Shown: piece after piece, positions 22,201-34,200 of the stretch
How positions within the stretch are numbered: position 1 is the stretch's first letter
How the letters are laid out: each line of letters starts with the position of its first letter
DNA from: Branchinecta lynchi
Taxonomy: Eukaryota; Arthropoda; Branchiopoda; Anostraca; Branchinectidae
Reading direction: 5' to 3'
Length of the DNA: 64,000 nucleotides
NCBI GenBank assembly: GCA_023053575.1
Contig: JAKZAP010000008.1
Span: 2,505,001 to 2,569,000 of the forward strand
Made by a program: the position numbers and the translations under genes
Notes under the pieces: generated by a model
Databases searched by the model: none
What the model was told of the DNA's origin: nothing
What the model saw: the letters and a program-made list of their open reading frames with translations, nothing else

Positions 22201-25200
22201 TCGGAAAATCACGATAATTTGCATTCATGTTTTCTCTAAATCATAATAAATCATGAACAGGAGTTAGGCATTTATGATTTGGTCTTCGTGCTTCAAAAGA
22301 TCTTGAAAAGATGATAATTGGAACTTAAATGATTATAAAAAATCATTAAAAAATCACTTCTATGATGATTTAAGCCGTCGTGATCTTAAAAACCATGGAA
22401 GATCTTAGTGATATAAGTTTTGTGACCTTGGAAATCATAAAAAATCGTAACCACGAATTATGAAAAATATGATTCAGTCTTTATGATTCAAAAAATCATA
22501 AACTAGTCATTTTGACAAGAATTATGATTTTGATTTACCAATAACAGATCATTTCAATGAGGAATGAAGCCGCCGTGATCTCAGAAATCATGAAAGATCA
22601 TAGCGGTAGAAATTTTGTGATCTCTAAAATCCTAATAACGCATCATGAAAGTTTTGAATCGGTCGGAAATTTGGAAATTTGGAAAATTTTCCGGAAAATC
22701 GGACATTTGGCCGGAATTAGTACAAATTAAAACTATTTTCGTTGAACCCGCAATTCTCAGGTGCCATAAAACTGCCCCGTACATGCTAAAGCATTACCTT
22801 GTCGGTCAGTTGTCAGCGGACCTAAATCATTGCCTTTGGGTCAGGAACGCAGGACTGATAATTCCTTGTAGCTTGGTTCAAACCGTGAGAGGGATTTCGA
22901 AAACTACAGAGGGATTAAGTTCAATCCGCGCCATGACTCTTTTGCTTTTAGCGCGCGGTTTAGATTTGATTCAAATTTGCTGATGAAAGGCGTTGGCGCT
23001 AATTTTATTATGGGTATGATTCTTAATTATTTTATTGTTATTTAATGTTTCGTACTGTTCCGTTGATATGAACGAACACAGGCTTTGATATTTTATTTTT
23101 CGATTCTCTGTTCCCTACTGTTGATGTGTGTCCTGCTTATAAGGAGATCAAGTTACCTAGCCTATGATATCGCTTGTCCATGCCTATTGTTGGTTATACC
23201 CAGCAATTTATATAGAAAGTTCAGTAGCATACCTAAGAACTATTTTTTTTTTTTTTTTCCAAAACATAAGTGTAGTGATACAGGAGAGGTACCCAACCTC
23301 ACACAAGATTTCAAATATCCAGAGAAATCTTCCGTGAGAAAAATCTATCTGGCTTAAAAAGGGACCCACAAATATGATAAACATACTAGATTGAACCTTA
23401 TAGAATGGTTTACACACTGAAGAAATAAATTTTGCTTCGGTATATCTAGTTAAACCTATCTTTGTTTCTCAATAATTCCTCCTCATAGTTACCTGAGCTC
23501 GTATTCCTTGTTGTAATCCGCAAGCAAATTCAAAACAAAGAAAATGCACAGAATTTGAGTATTTTGACACACGATTGTTGGGTTGTGTTAAAACAAGATT
23601 TTGTTCACACTTGGTGTGGGGAAACTATGGGTAAAAGAACAGGACAAGTTCATAGATGGGCTCCGTAAATCCATATTTGGGGTGGGGGAGGGGGTTCAAG
23701 TGTTGGGGCTAGCAAAATATTTTTAAAAGCTAATGAGATAGTCAATTTAGGGGTAAGAAACCATGCTGAATCCGAAGATGATAGTTATTTTCTCACCAGA
23801 ATAATAGTTCGCCCTGAATCCGGCAGAATTTCTGGAAAATTTGTTAAAGTTAAGGTTTTACTCGAAGTTGATTAGAGGTATTGAAACAGAGGTAAGCAGA
23901 CTTGCTGAATCCTTATATTCAAATTATTTTCTCTCCGGACGAGCAGTTCACCCGGAATCCGTCCAAAAAATGGTTGAAAGTAAAAGTTCCACTGAAAGTT
24001 GATTAGAGGTCGGATGTAGGCGTGAAGAGACGTCCTGGATCATTGTATGAAAACTATTTTCTCGCCGGACAAATAGTTCGCCCGGAATCCGGCCAAAATC
24101 AGAAAATTTGTTGAAAGCAACAGTTTTGTCTGAAGTTGAGTAGTTCGGCCGTAATTTGTAAAAAATTTAGGGCTACAGAGCCCATCTACGAACTTGACCT
24201 TACCCTTGAACCAGACAATTTTCACACCAAGTTTCATCAAAACATCTCATTTGACGGACGGACAACTTTTGCGATGTCATAGGTATCCCTCCAATTACGT
24301 TTTGAGATCCCAATAATCAAGACTTCATCAGAAAATACCCTGAAAGATCTTCAATGACCAGACTCTTCGTATTTCCGGAAATATTTTTCGAAATTCGGTC
24401 TTTTTTCAAAATCCGGATTCTTCAAATCCAGTTCCGGCAGGAGATCCTATCACTAGAGGCCGGATCAATCTGGCAAAATTCTATGCGGAAATGTTAATTT
24501 GCACATAGAATCAAAAGTGAAGTCGGGGTAAATTATGTTGTAGCTCCTCAGTTCACTCTAAAATGAACGTTATAATCTAGCAGATGCATTGTAGGCCCGG
24601 GTTCGTACCGGATATATTGACGATTTCGACAAACTTGGTTCTTCCCATGATAATTCGAGAAGAATAAAAGCATGTATTCAAATAATGTATACGACGGATA
24701 CATCAGCTAAGATGTTTCGTCAGCGATATTTCGGCCCTTCTTGGCAAGGGTCCTCGTCAGGCTGTCAATCTTCAGGGTCAACGTCGGGGAAGGAAACAAA
24801 CCTGTAATGATGTATGATTACAGGTTTGTGGCTTTCCCCTACGAGCATCGTAGCTGACGTATCCGTTGTACAAATTATTTGAAACATTTATTCAAAACAA
24901 TGTTTACAACGGATACGTCAGCTACGATTCTTCATCAGCGATATTTCGGCCCTTCTTGGCAAGGGTGCTCGACAGGCTGTCAATCCTCTGGGTCAACGTC
25001 GGGGAAATAAAAAAACCTGTAACAAATAACTGAAGCTTCTACCGACTATAAATATCTTATTAAAGTAAATTACCTTCAAATACCACTATAGTGAAAAAAC
25101 TAGTCCTGAGATTTAATTTTTTACACGGACGCTGTTTTTGCTGCACGATTGGGGCGATGACAGGAAAGGTTTTTTTCTGCATTTTCAATAACTTCGGTTT

Positions 25201-28200
25201 TGTTATTAATAAGGGGCTGAAAACTTAAATATTATTTCATTAATAGCCTCGTTCTACGTTTCTATTATGGAATACTCGCCGGTATCTATTACTTTGAATA
25301 ATTACTGCATGAATAGTACTGCATTTTGAAACATTTGTTTGTGGTTTATTTGATGTTGATATATCTGGAAGCTCTAGTCCATGTCGTTAATTTTGGTACT
25401 AGCCGTTTTTAAATCAATAAGAAGTTTCATTGATGATGATCTCTGTGTCCGACGAAGATGTATTCGTGACTCATAAATATGCATCGGTCATCAGAGATGG
25501 GCGAATCCGATTCTGTATAACCCTCACTCGTACGAATCCCACCAAATTTCTAGTCTAGATCCTTCTAACATCCGTTTCCCAATTCTACACAGTCGGCTTA
25601 GGCAATCCAACATTTGATTTCGACCACCAACCCTCCTCAGTGATGTCTACCCCTGGATTCGGATTCTAATCATTTCATGATCGGTTTCGCCCATCTCTGA
25701 TCGTAACTTGCTTTTAGTTTCCCACTTGCTTTTAGTTTCCCAGTTAACTATTTTTCCGATCACCTATGACGTCTTAAAAGTACTCCGACTGACCGTCCGT
25801 CCATCTGACAAACACTGACAAAGAACAGATTTACAAAGGCCCGATTGTCTGGATTAATAGTCAAAGAAATCATACAAAACTGTGTGATCTGTTATCTGAA
25901 ACATTTGTTCCTGGTTTATTTGATGTTTGTGCGTATCTGAAAGTCCATATCGTTAATTTTGGACTATATAAGCCAGTTTTTCAATAAGAAGTTTTATTGA
26001 TGATGATCTGAAAGTGAATTGTAGGATATCAGAACAGAGAGGTCTAATGACGAGCATGTTTCTGGATGCATGTATACTTAATAGCTGAGACGTGTCCACC
26101 CATAAACGATGCTCCTTTAAGTTTTAGTTCACTAGCTAGTACGTTGTCGAGCTCGCAGACACATCGCTCGACCGCTCGCAAGACCAACAGGGCACAACTT
26201 CATGCATGTTTTTGTCCATCTATGATAGGACCCTGCATCCGCTTTCCTTCACCACGTGCAGGCCCACATACAGCACCCGACCACAAGAAGCATGCGAGAA
26301 CTGAAAAGACCGTTACTGTGTTTTTAATATGAAGAAATAATAGCAAAGCAGACTTTGTCACCACAGCATAACAAAAATAAAGCATGCGATGGCGATAAAG
26401 CCATCGAGGTCATCCAAGCGCAGCAAAATGTTCGCAGCCAGGCCCAGCAAAAATTGTTATACGTGTTGCTTTCCTGCCTACAAAAGAATAAAAGAATGTT
26501 ATTCAAAATCAAGATCATTTTGCACAAAAGCAACTGAATACGTGCGGTTATACTAATTTGACCAGACTGTGACGTTCGTGATTTTTGTCATGACAAATCG
26601 TTATTGTATCGATTATGAAGTCGAGATTTTAAGTCCTGACTATCATTATTAAGAATCAGACAAAAGTCACGATTTATTATTCGTGATTTTAAGGTCTATT
26701 TGCTGATTTTCGAAATGTCATGATTTTAGAAAGGACAAAACAGGTTACCAAGAAAGTCACTTTCATTTGTTACGAATCATGACATGTCATGATTCAAGTT
26801 TTAAGTTTTTTTTTTAAGATCTAACAAAGACAAGTCAAATCACCAAGAAATCATGACTTTCGTTTACGAAGAATCATGACAAAAATCAAGACAGGAATCA
26901 TGACTTTTGTCATGAAATATCAAAATAGAGTCATGATTCAATTTTTGTGATTTTTATACTGATTTTCGAAATGTCATGATTTAAAAATGACAAAAATCAT
27001 CACCAAGAAATCATGACTTTCGTTGATTAAGAATCATGACAAAAATCATGACATGTCAAAATGAAGTCATGATTCAAGTCTCATGATCTCATGTGTGATA
27101 TTTTGTCGATTTTCTAAATGTCATGATTTTAGAAATGATAAAGCAAATCACGAAAAAAGTCATGATTTTCTATATAAAGAGTCATGATAAATATCATGAC
27201 AAAAATCAGGATTTTTGTCATTAAAGTCATGAAAAAGTCATGACTATGTTGTTCAAAAATCATGTACGTGTTGTTCATGATTTTTCTAGTTGTCATTTCG
27301 CTTAGTCATGACTTTCTAAATCATGATTTAGCCGTCCATAAATCATGACATTTAGTCACTAAGAAATCATGACAAAAATCATGACAAAAATCATGATTTT
27401 TGTCATGATTTTAATCATGATATGTCATAATTGCTAATCATGATTTTTTTTTGATTTTTTGATGACGTTTTTTCCGTACGGGTGATTTCAAGTTTGGGTT
27501 TCGTTTTGGCCTTATATTACATTAAAACATGTATTTATGAGCAATTCCCGCATATATTCGAGTACGTCAGTTCGACTAGACCAATATCTCCCTACTATGG
27601 TTTTCAGTCGCAGGTTAGTCTTTGTACTAAACTTCTTGGGTGTGTTCGGGCACCCAGCAACAAATCCATCAATACTCATTTTTGTCTTGCCCTGCTCCGG
27701 CAGCAGAAAAGAAATGAACTTACAAATGTTTGGATGAGCTGCTGCAACATGTTTGTTGAATGCTGAATGCCATCCTTCAAATTGTTGTTAATCCTAGGAA
27801 GGTCTTCTGCGACGCGCTCAAAGACGTTCCAGACAGGGATAGGCTAGAGGGCATTTCTGCTTGCCCTGTTGGCCTGTGATGTTCTTCCTATGTAAGTGTC
27901 TTCAAAGTAGTCGAGGGTAGGATATACTTCAGACAGAAATATTTGAACATAGTAGTCGAACCCTGATGGGATATCCACCATTGGGAGAAAAGCCCGCCCT
28001 GTCAGCATTCTCATGCTGAGAGCAAAAACACTGCAAGACAAATACTTCTCGAGAACATCGCTGTTTGCTTGAATTTTTAACGACCTTTCTTCTCGAATAT
28101 TTAACTAATAACACCTTGACTCTCCTCGAGAATATATAGCACTAAGACTGATGATTAAATAACAGAGGTTAGAGCAAGGATTAAAAACAATGATTAAACA

Positions 28201-31200
28201 ACCTCTTGTGAAGGGGTGGCATTTTTAATTGTACCCGGCGAACTACCTTTGTAATAGCAAACTTTCTAAAATATGATAAGCTGTCCTAGTGACGAATTGT
28301 CCTGTGACGAATACTTCGTGTGACCAATTGTCATGTGACGAATTGTCCCTGTGACTAACTGTCCGTCTGACGAATTGTCTGTGACCAATTGTCCTGTGAC
28401 CAATTGTCCTGTGGCCCAAAGTTAACCAAATAACAAAGAAGCCCAGAATTAGTCGCATTTTTTGTCACCCATCTACCAATATCTTTGGCCCTTCTTGGCA
28501 CCAAGCCCTTACTCCTCACTGCTCTTTTGACTGTTTTTGGACCAAGGCCTTTCTCCTTACTGCTGAGGCCTGGGCAGAAAGGAGATTGGCAGGTGAGTTG
28601 ACCAATCTATTGTAAAATTAGCAGAAAGGACATTGGGAGAGAGGCCTTCGTCTCTTTTGGCAAAAAACGCGACTACTATTTCCTCATAGGTTCGAAGGGC
28701 ATGTCACTGCAACGGTTCCCTCGCCAACGTCATTCTGCAACCATTCCATGTCCACGCGCTTGACAGTCTGCCCGAACGGACTAAGAGCGTTTCCGCAATA
28801 ATTTGGCAGTCATTAAGGCAGTATTCTCGACTGCCAGAAATGTCCAGTGACTAAGTTGACTACAACACGGTCTGGCACAAGTCATATCGCTAATGTGGCT
28901 CCTCCTGAGACGGTGGCTATTTGGCAACAGGCGTATTCTCGCCGTTCCCGAGGAGTCCTCGGGGAATCAAAGGGAACGACGAGAACAGAGGGAGTCACTC
29001 CATGCGGACTCCGCGCACGGAAAACAACGAGAACACGGGGAATGCTTCCAAAATAGATTTTGTTCGAAACAAAAATATGCATATTTGACGGTGCAAAACG
29101 GATAAGTCAGACACATTTTATTAGACCTATATTTCGGCCCTTCTTGGCAAGGGTCCTCTTCAGGCTCAAGCTGGAAAATGAAATTCATTTTTTAGTTCAA
29201 TTTTCAGTCATTTTCCAGCTTTAGCAGCTTGAGGCTGAAGAGGACCCTTGCCAAGAAGGGCCGAAATATAGCTCTAACAAAATGTAGCTGACTTATCCGT
29301 TTTGCACAGTCAAATATGATTCGCAGTCAGCTTGGGCCGAAGGAATAGCTATAAAAAAAAATATGCAACTGACGAAATAAGTCTGGATACACTATATTTT
29401 TTTTTTATTCTGATTGTTTTTTTAATTAGTTTTAAACAACACCAACACCAACAAAAATTGATTCCCCTCCGAATCTGAAAGGGAGACCTTCTTGATGATG
29501 GTGATGATGATCGGAGCATCCCCCGTCTGTGCGGACTCACGAGATTACGGGGAGTGAGTCCCTGGGACAAACGAAAACGCAAAAGGAGTCCTCCGGGAAC
29601 GGCAAGAATACGCCTTACAGCTTAGCTTGTTTTTACAATTTCCAACTTGAAGTTTGGATTGCCGTCTGATTATGCCGATTTCTATACCACTGTCCGGATT
29701 TCAGTGTGAAGAATGACTTATAGACTTTGTTCTAAGCAGATTCCATCGAGAGGCAAGGTGCGCCTTTTCGTGAGTTAAAAATACTGCAGTACTGGAGCGT
29801 ACCAGCAACAGAAAAGATGGAACGATCTAGCCATGTTGCAGCTTCGAAGCACCTCTCTCAGTGGTGTAGAAAACCGGTTATTTCACAAATGGAAGTCATA
29901 TTTCTCTCTTTCGTTTCCTGGAGAATCTGACAGTACTTCTTCGACTGGTATCTACGCACAGGGTTGCCACATCTCGCACGATAGTGTCACTCTATTTTGT
30001 TTAGTCACTGTTGTGCTACGTAGGGCATACAAATCACTCTAGTTCAACAAGAGCTACTAGCTCATATGGCACTTGTACGAGTAGGCTGTACAAGAAAGTA
30101 GATGAGAACGTCACAAAATACACCCGCCATCCAAAAACGCGGTTCGGAAGAAATAGGATATTTAGTTTCACTCATTTCTGAGCAGTTCCGGCATCGTCTC
30201 GATTGTCTGTAGCAAATGCACACGACTGTTCAAACTTTCATCCCAATAAATCCATTTGTTTGATCCCTAGACGTGGTACACGATTTCTGGTACTCACTCT
30301 ATTTCCACCTACCGTGGCCGAATCTGGTTCGGAATAAAAAAAAATCGCCACCTAAAGCATCTTCGTTTATACCATCTATCAAGTTTCACACGAATCTGAG
30401 CATTTTTGGAAAGTTCCGGTACCCCCCCCCCTCCCACCAACGTTGTCGGAGCCGGTTAGGGCCCATCTCTTAATTCCCTGTTCCTGTCCATAGAGTTTGA
30501 CTGAAATTGGAGCATAGCCTATCTGCAAGTTTCCAGTACCCCCCCCCCCCCTGCCTTGGCCGAATCCGGCCCGGACGCCAAATAACAAATCTAGGTCGCA
30601 TAAACTCGGCACTGTCGAATTGCATCTCATTCGGTCCATCCGTTTGGTTTTTGTGCATGTCAAATGTCCCCCCACCCCCAATTCCCCTAATCGTGGTCGC
30701 ATATGGTTCGAACGCATGTTTTACATGTCGAGGCCATCGATTCGTATCACCCATGAAGTTTCATTCGAATCAGACCACTCGTTCGCAATTTATAGAAGTC
30801 AATTTCCATATTTATCTTCTCTTGCTCCCCAAAAAATGCTCGGATCTAGGAACGGAAGTTTCCGGGGGTAGGTTGTGTCAGGTTCTTACGTCAAGATAAT
30901 ACGGGTCGCTAATATGCCTGCAAAGTTTCGTTGTCGTTTTACATCTGGGACTATTCTAACTCACGACTACCGGAATTCCAGGAAACCCCCTCCAACTCAC
31001 CCCACAGAGCCCCGAAACCATCTGGCTCCGTCAATTTCATCTAGGCCTAATGCTTGTTCCATCCATAAAGTTTCGTCCCAATCCCCCTTCTTTTACAGTT
31101 TCTTGAGTTTTCAACACCCCCCCCCCCCCCCCCCATCCCCACAGGTATCGGACCCAACCCGGACGTGACACTGAACGTCCGAGGCGATAGCTCACCAGAC

Positions 31201-34200
31201 AAGTTTCATTCAAATCCGATCACCCGTTCAAAAGTTATGCACGCCACTAGATTCCGGACTCCCCATCCACCAACTCCCCCCACGATGGTCGGGTCGGGGA
31301 AACGGCTGTTCTCAAGTCAATCTGTTCGGATCCCTGACATACCTGCCAAGTTTCATCGCCCTAGGACATCAGGAAGTATGCCGAACTCGCGGGATCGCTA
31401 GAAATCCGGACCCCCACCCCAACTCCCCCACAGTGCCCTGATCCGGTCCGGTTATGTCAATGACGTCTCTAGGACCTATGCTTGTTTTTCCCACCAAGTT
31501 TCATCCCGATCCCTCCACTTTAAGCGTTTCTCAAAATTTCCGGTTCCCTCCTCCAACTCCCCCCAGTGTCATCGGATCCGGCCCGGGTTTAAAGTGAGGT
31601 GTCTGAGACACGAGGTCATCCTAAATATCAATTTTCATCAAGATCCGATCACCCGTTCGCAAGCTAAAAATACTTCAAATTTTGGCTTCACCCTCCCTCC
31701 ACCCCCCCCCCCCCCCCCCAGATGGTCGAATCGGGGAATTGACGATTTCCTATTTAAGCTGGTCGGGTCCCAGACATGCCTGTCAATTTCCATCATCCCA
31801 GCACATCAGGAAGCACGGAACTCGCGGGATCACTACAAATTCGGACTTCTCCCCCCCCCCCAACTCCCCCAAAGTGGGCGGATCCATTCCGGTTATATCA
31901 GTCACGTATCTAGGACTTTTGCTTGTACTTTCCACCAAGTTTCATCCGGATCCCTCCACTCCAAGTGTTTTCCAAGATTTCCGGTTTCCCCCTCCAACTC
32001 CCCCCAGCATCACCGGATCCGGTCTGGATTTAAAATGGAGGGTCTGAGACACGAAGTCCTTCCATATATCAAGTTTCATTAAGATCCGATCACCCGTTCG
32101 TAAGCTAAAAATATCTCATTTTTCCTATTTTTTCCGGATTCCCCCTCCCTCCACTCCCCTCCAGATGGTCGGATCGAGGAAGCGACAATTTCTAATTTAA
32201 TCTGGTCCAGTTCCTGATATGCTTGCCAAGTTTCATCGTCCTAGCTTATCTGGAAGTGCCCGAACTAGCAAAACCGGGACCGACAGACCGACAGACCGAC
32301 TGACGGACAGAAATTACAATCGCTATATGGCACTTGAGTAAGCTCAAGTGCCATAAAAAGCGTCCAAATGTGTCATTTTTGCAGCAGGGCTTTCGACCAG
32401 AAATGACAATTTTCCACGTTTTTTTCATGAAAATAAAATTAAGAACTTCGAATTAACTAACTCTTTGTGCCGATGAGAATCACCGTCTACCTATCATAAG
32501 AGCCGGAAGCGCCACCACAGCTGTCCCCAACGAATGCTGTTGATTGGTTGACACAGAATTTGAGTCATCGTTCGTGTGACGTTTCTCGTTCATCCTGAGG
32601 TTCACCGGCATGATTTTGCCTTGGTCATATAGAGTATTACTGCAGCGGTGATTCCAACCAAAAGCGACCAGTTCACGTTTTTCATTCCAAAATCAAATTT
32701 CATTCCCAATTCACTATCTGTTTTGGGCCAAAACTCACTTCTTTTTTTTTTTTTTGGTATCCCTTTCTACAAGTCGTCAATACCGGTGTATCTTTTAAAT
32801 TGTCTTGCTTACATAGAACATTTCTCGGAAATTACCAGTGGTGATCACAAAGTCAACGACCCTTAACCATGGCTAGAACCGAAAGACCTTCGCCAGAAAA
32901 AGGCTTCACGTATATTAAAATAATGTATACAATGGATACGTCAGCTACGATGCTTCATCAGCGATATTTCGACCCTTCTTGGCAAGCTTTAATTATTTAT
33001 TCTAGGTGTGTTTCCTTCCTCGACATTGATGACCCTGAAGATTGGCAGCCAGACGAGGACTCTTGCCAAGAAGGGCAGAAATATCGCTGATGAAGCATCG
33101 TAGCTAACCAGGGCCGTATCCGGGGGGGGGATGTTAGGGGGTTGACCCCCCCCCCCCCAGAAACATACAAAAACAATCATTTTCATCGGATTTTCTATCT
33201 GATCTATGTCTTTTTTGTACTTTTTTGTCCGACCAGCAGGCAACCCCCCAACCCCTCCCCGAGATAAATTCCTGGATACGGGCCTGTAGCTGACGTATCC
33301 GTTGTATACATTATTTGAATGTATGTTTCAAAGTCGGCTTGGGCTCAAGGAATATTTCAGCTATACACGTTTAACTTGTAATAATGTTCCGGAGGCTCCT
33401 ATCCGAACGGAGTCTCCGCTGCCTCGAAGATCAGGCCAACGCCCAATACTCACCCGAAACAGTATCTTCCTAGGTAGGAACGCAAGGATGCGCATGTAAG
33501 CCGGTTGTCTGTCGTAGATAGGCGTGTCGACGACCCCAGGGTGTAGACAGTTAGCAGTCACTCCTTGAAAGAAAGAATCCCATTAACTTTTATCTCCGCA
33601 AAACAATTCTATGGCTCTATCCCACAATACTATATGAATGAATGAATGAATTTATGACGCACTGCCCAAGGGCGTAAGTGCAGTAAAAAAGGATAAAGAA
33701 ATATAAAATAATCGCAAAACACTCAACATATATTTTCTATAAAGGTTCACTAATTTAGAATCACGTTGATGGGGTCGTGTTTTTATATGTATAAGTAAGT
33801 AAGTAAGTAAGTAATTTATTTATAACCCGCCATTTTGAAAAAGAGGAGTAAATGAAAGAAAATAAATAAAGACACAGAACAAGACACTTAATTTTCAGTC
33901 TTCGGCCAGGAAGAGGTGGATAATGTCGTGTGCTTGTTGGGCCCTGTTGTCCATGACTTTTTATAGCGACGAGGAAACATCCAAAAGGGTAACACTTGCA
34001 TCTTGAATTTTGAACTTCTCCGTCAATGTATGGTTGTGACATAATGTCGACAAGAACACACTGCAGTAAAAAATTAACACTAACAGTGGTTGAACAACTA
34101 ATGCAGATTTTCAAAGAGAAACTGGAAGATGAATGGAAGCCAATTCTCTTGCAATAATTTTGGTCTTAATTACGATAACCTACTATTTTTGTGTCTTCCT

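Larger units (their letters stand above)
18607..27482. mobile_element. 8.9-kb element with CCCGTACGG ends and ATCATGAT-rich interior
   Basis: The left end is CCCGTACGGAAAAACTCATT; the right end is the inverse form (GTTTTTTCCGTACGGG). Subterminal parts on both sides are dominated by ATCATGAT, TCATGATTT and GTCATGA words. No transposase was recognised inside. It contains repeated copies of its own left subterminal part (near 19930 and 22037), a duplicated middle part, and other repeats (23641-24313, 24630-25020, 25492-25699). I could not find a target duplication. Whether it is one element or several joined copies is open. Confidence 0.5.
18446..28416 (-). mobile_element. Broken MULE-type transposon nest in intron 5 of gene 3
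   Basis: The outer boundaries are two inverted minisatellite arrays (18446-18600 and 28270-28416). Possible 9-bp target duplications flank them: CAAAGTTTT (18437-18445) and CAAAGTTAA (28417-28425), seven of nine matching. Inside the right end is a fragment of a MULE transposase (27512-28041, minus). Most of the interior is a second, younger element (18607-27482). Inverted minisatellite ends, a MULE transposase and a 9-bp duplication fit a Mutator-like element, but the duplication is imperfect and the N-terminal transposase is missing. The whole is non-functional. Confidence 0.55.

Noticed and set aside
25492..25699. hAT assignment for the CAGAGATGGGCGAA MITE
   Set aside because: The ends look hAT-like but the flanking 8 bases do not match (TCGGTCAT against ATCGTAAC), so I did not claim a confirmed insertion.
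30470..32090. Several proline-rich open frames
   Set aside because: They are produced by C runs in the tandem units of the TGGCACTTG element, overlap in several frames, and recur inverted at 61659-64000.
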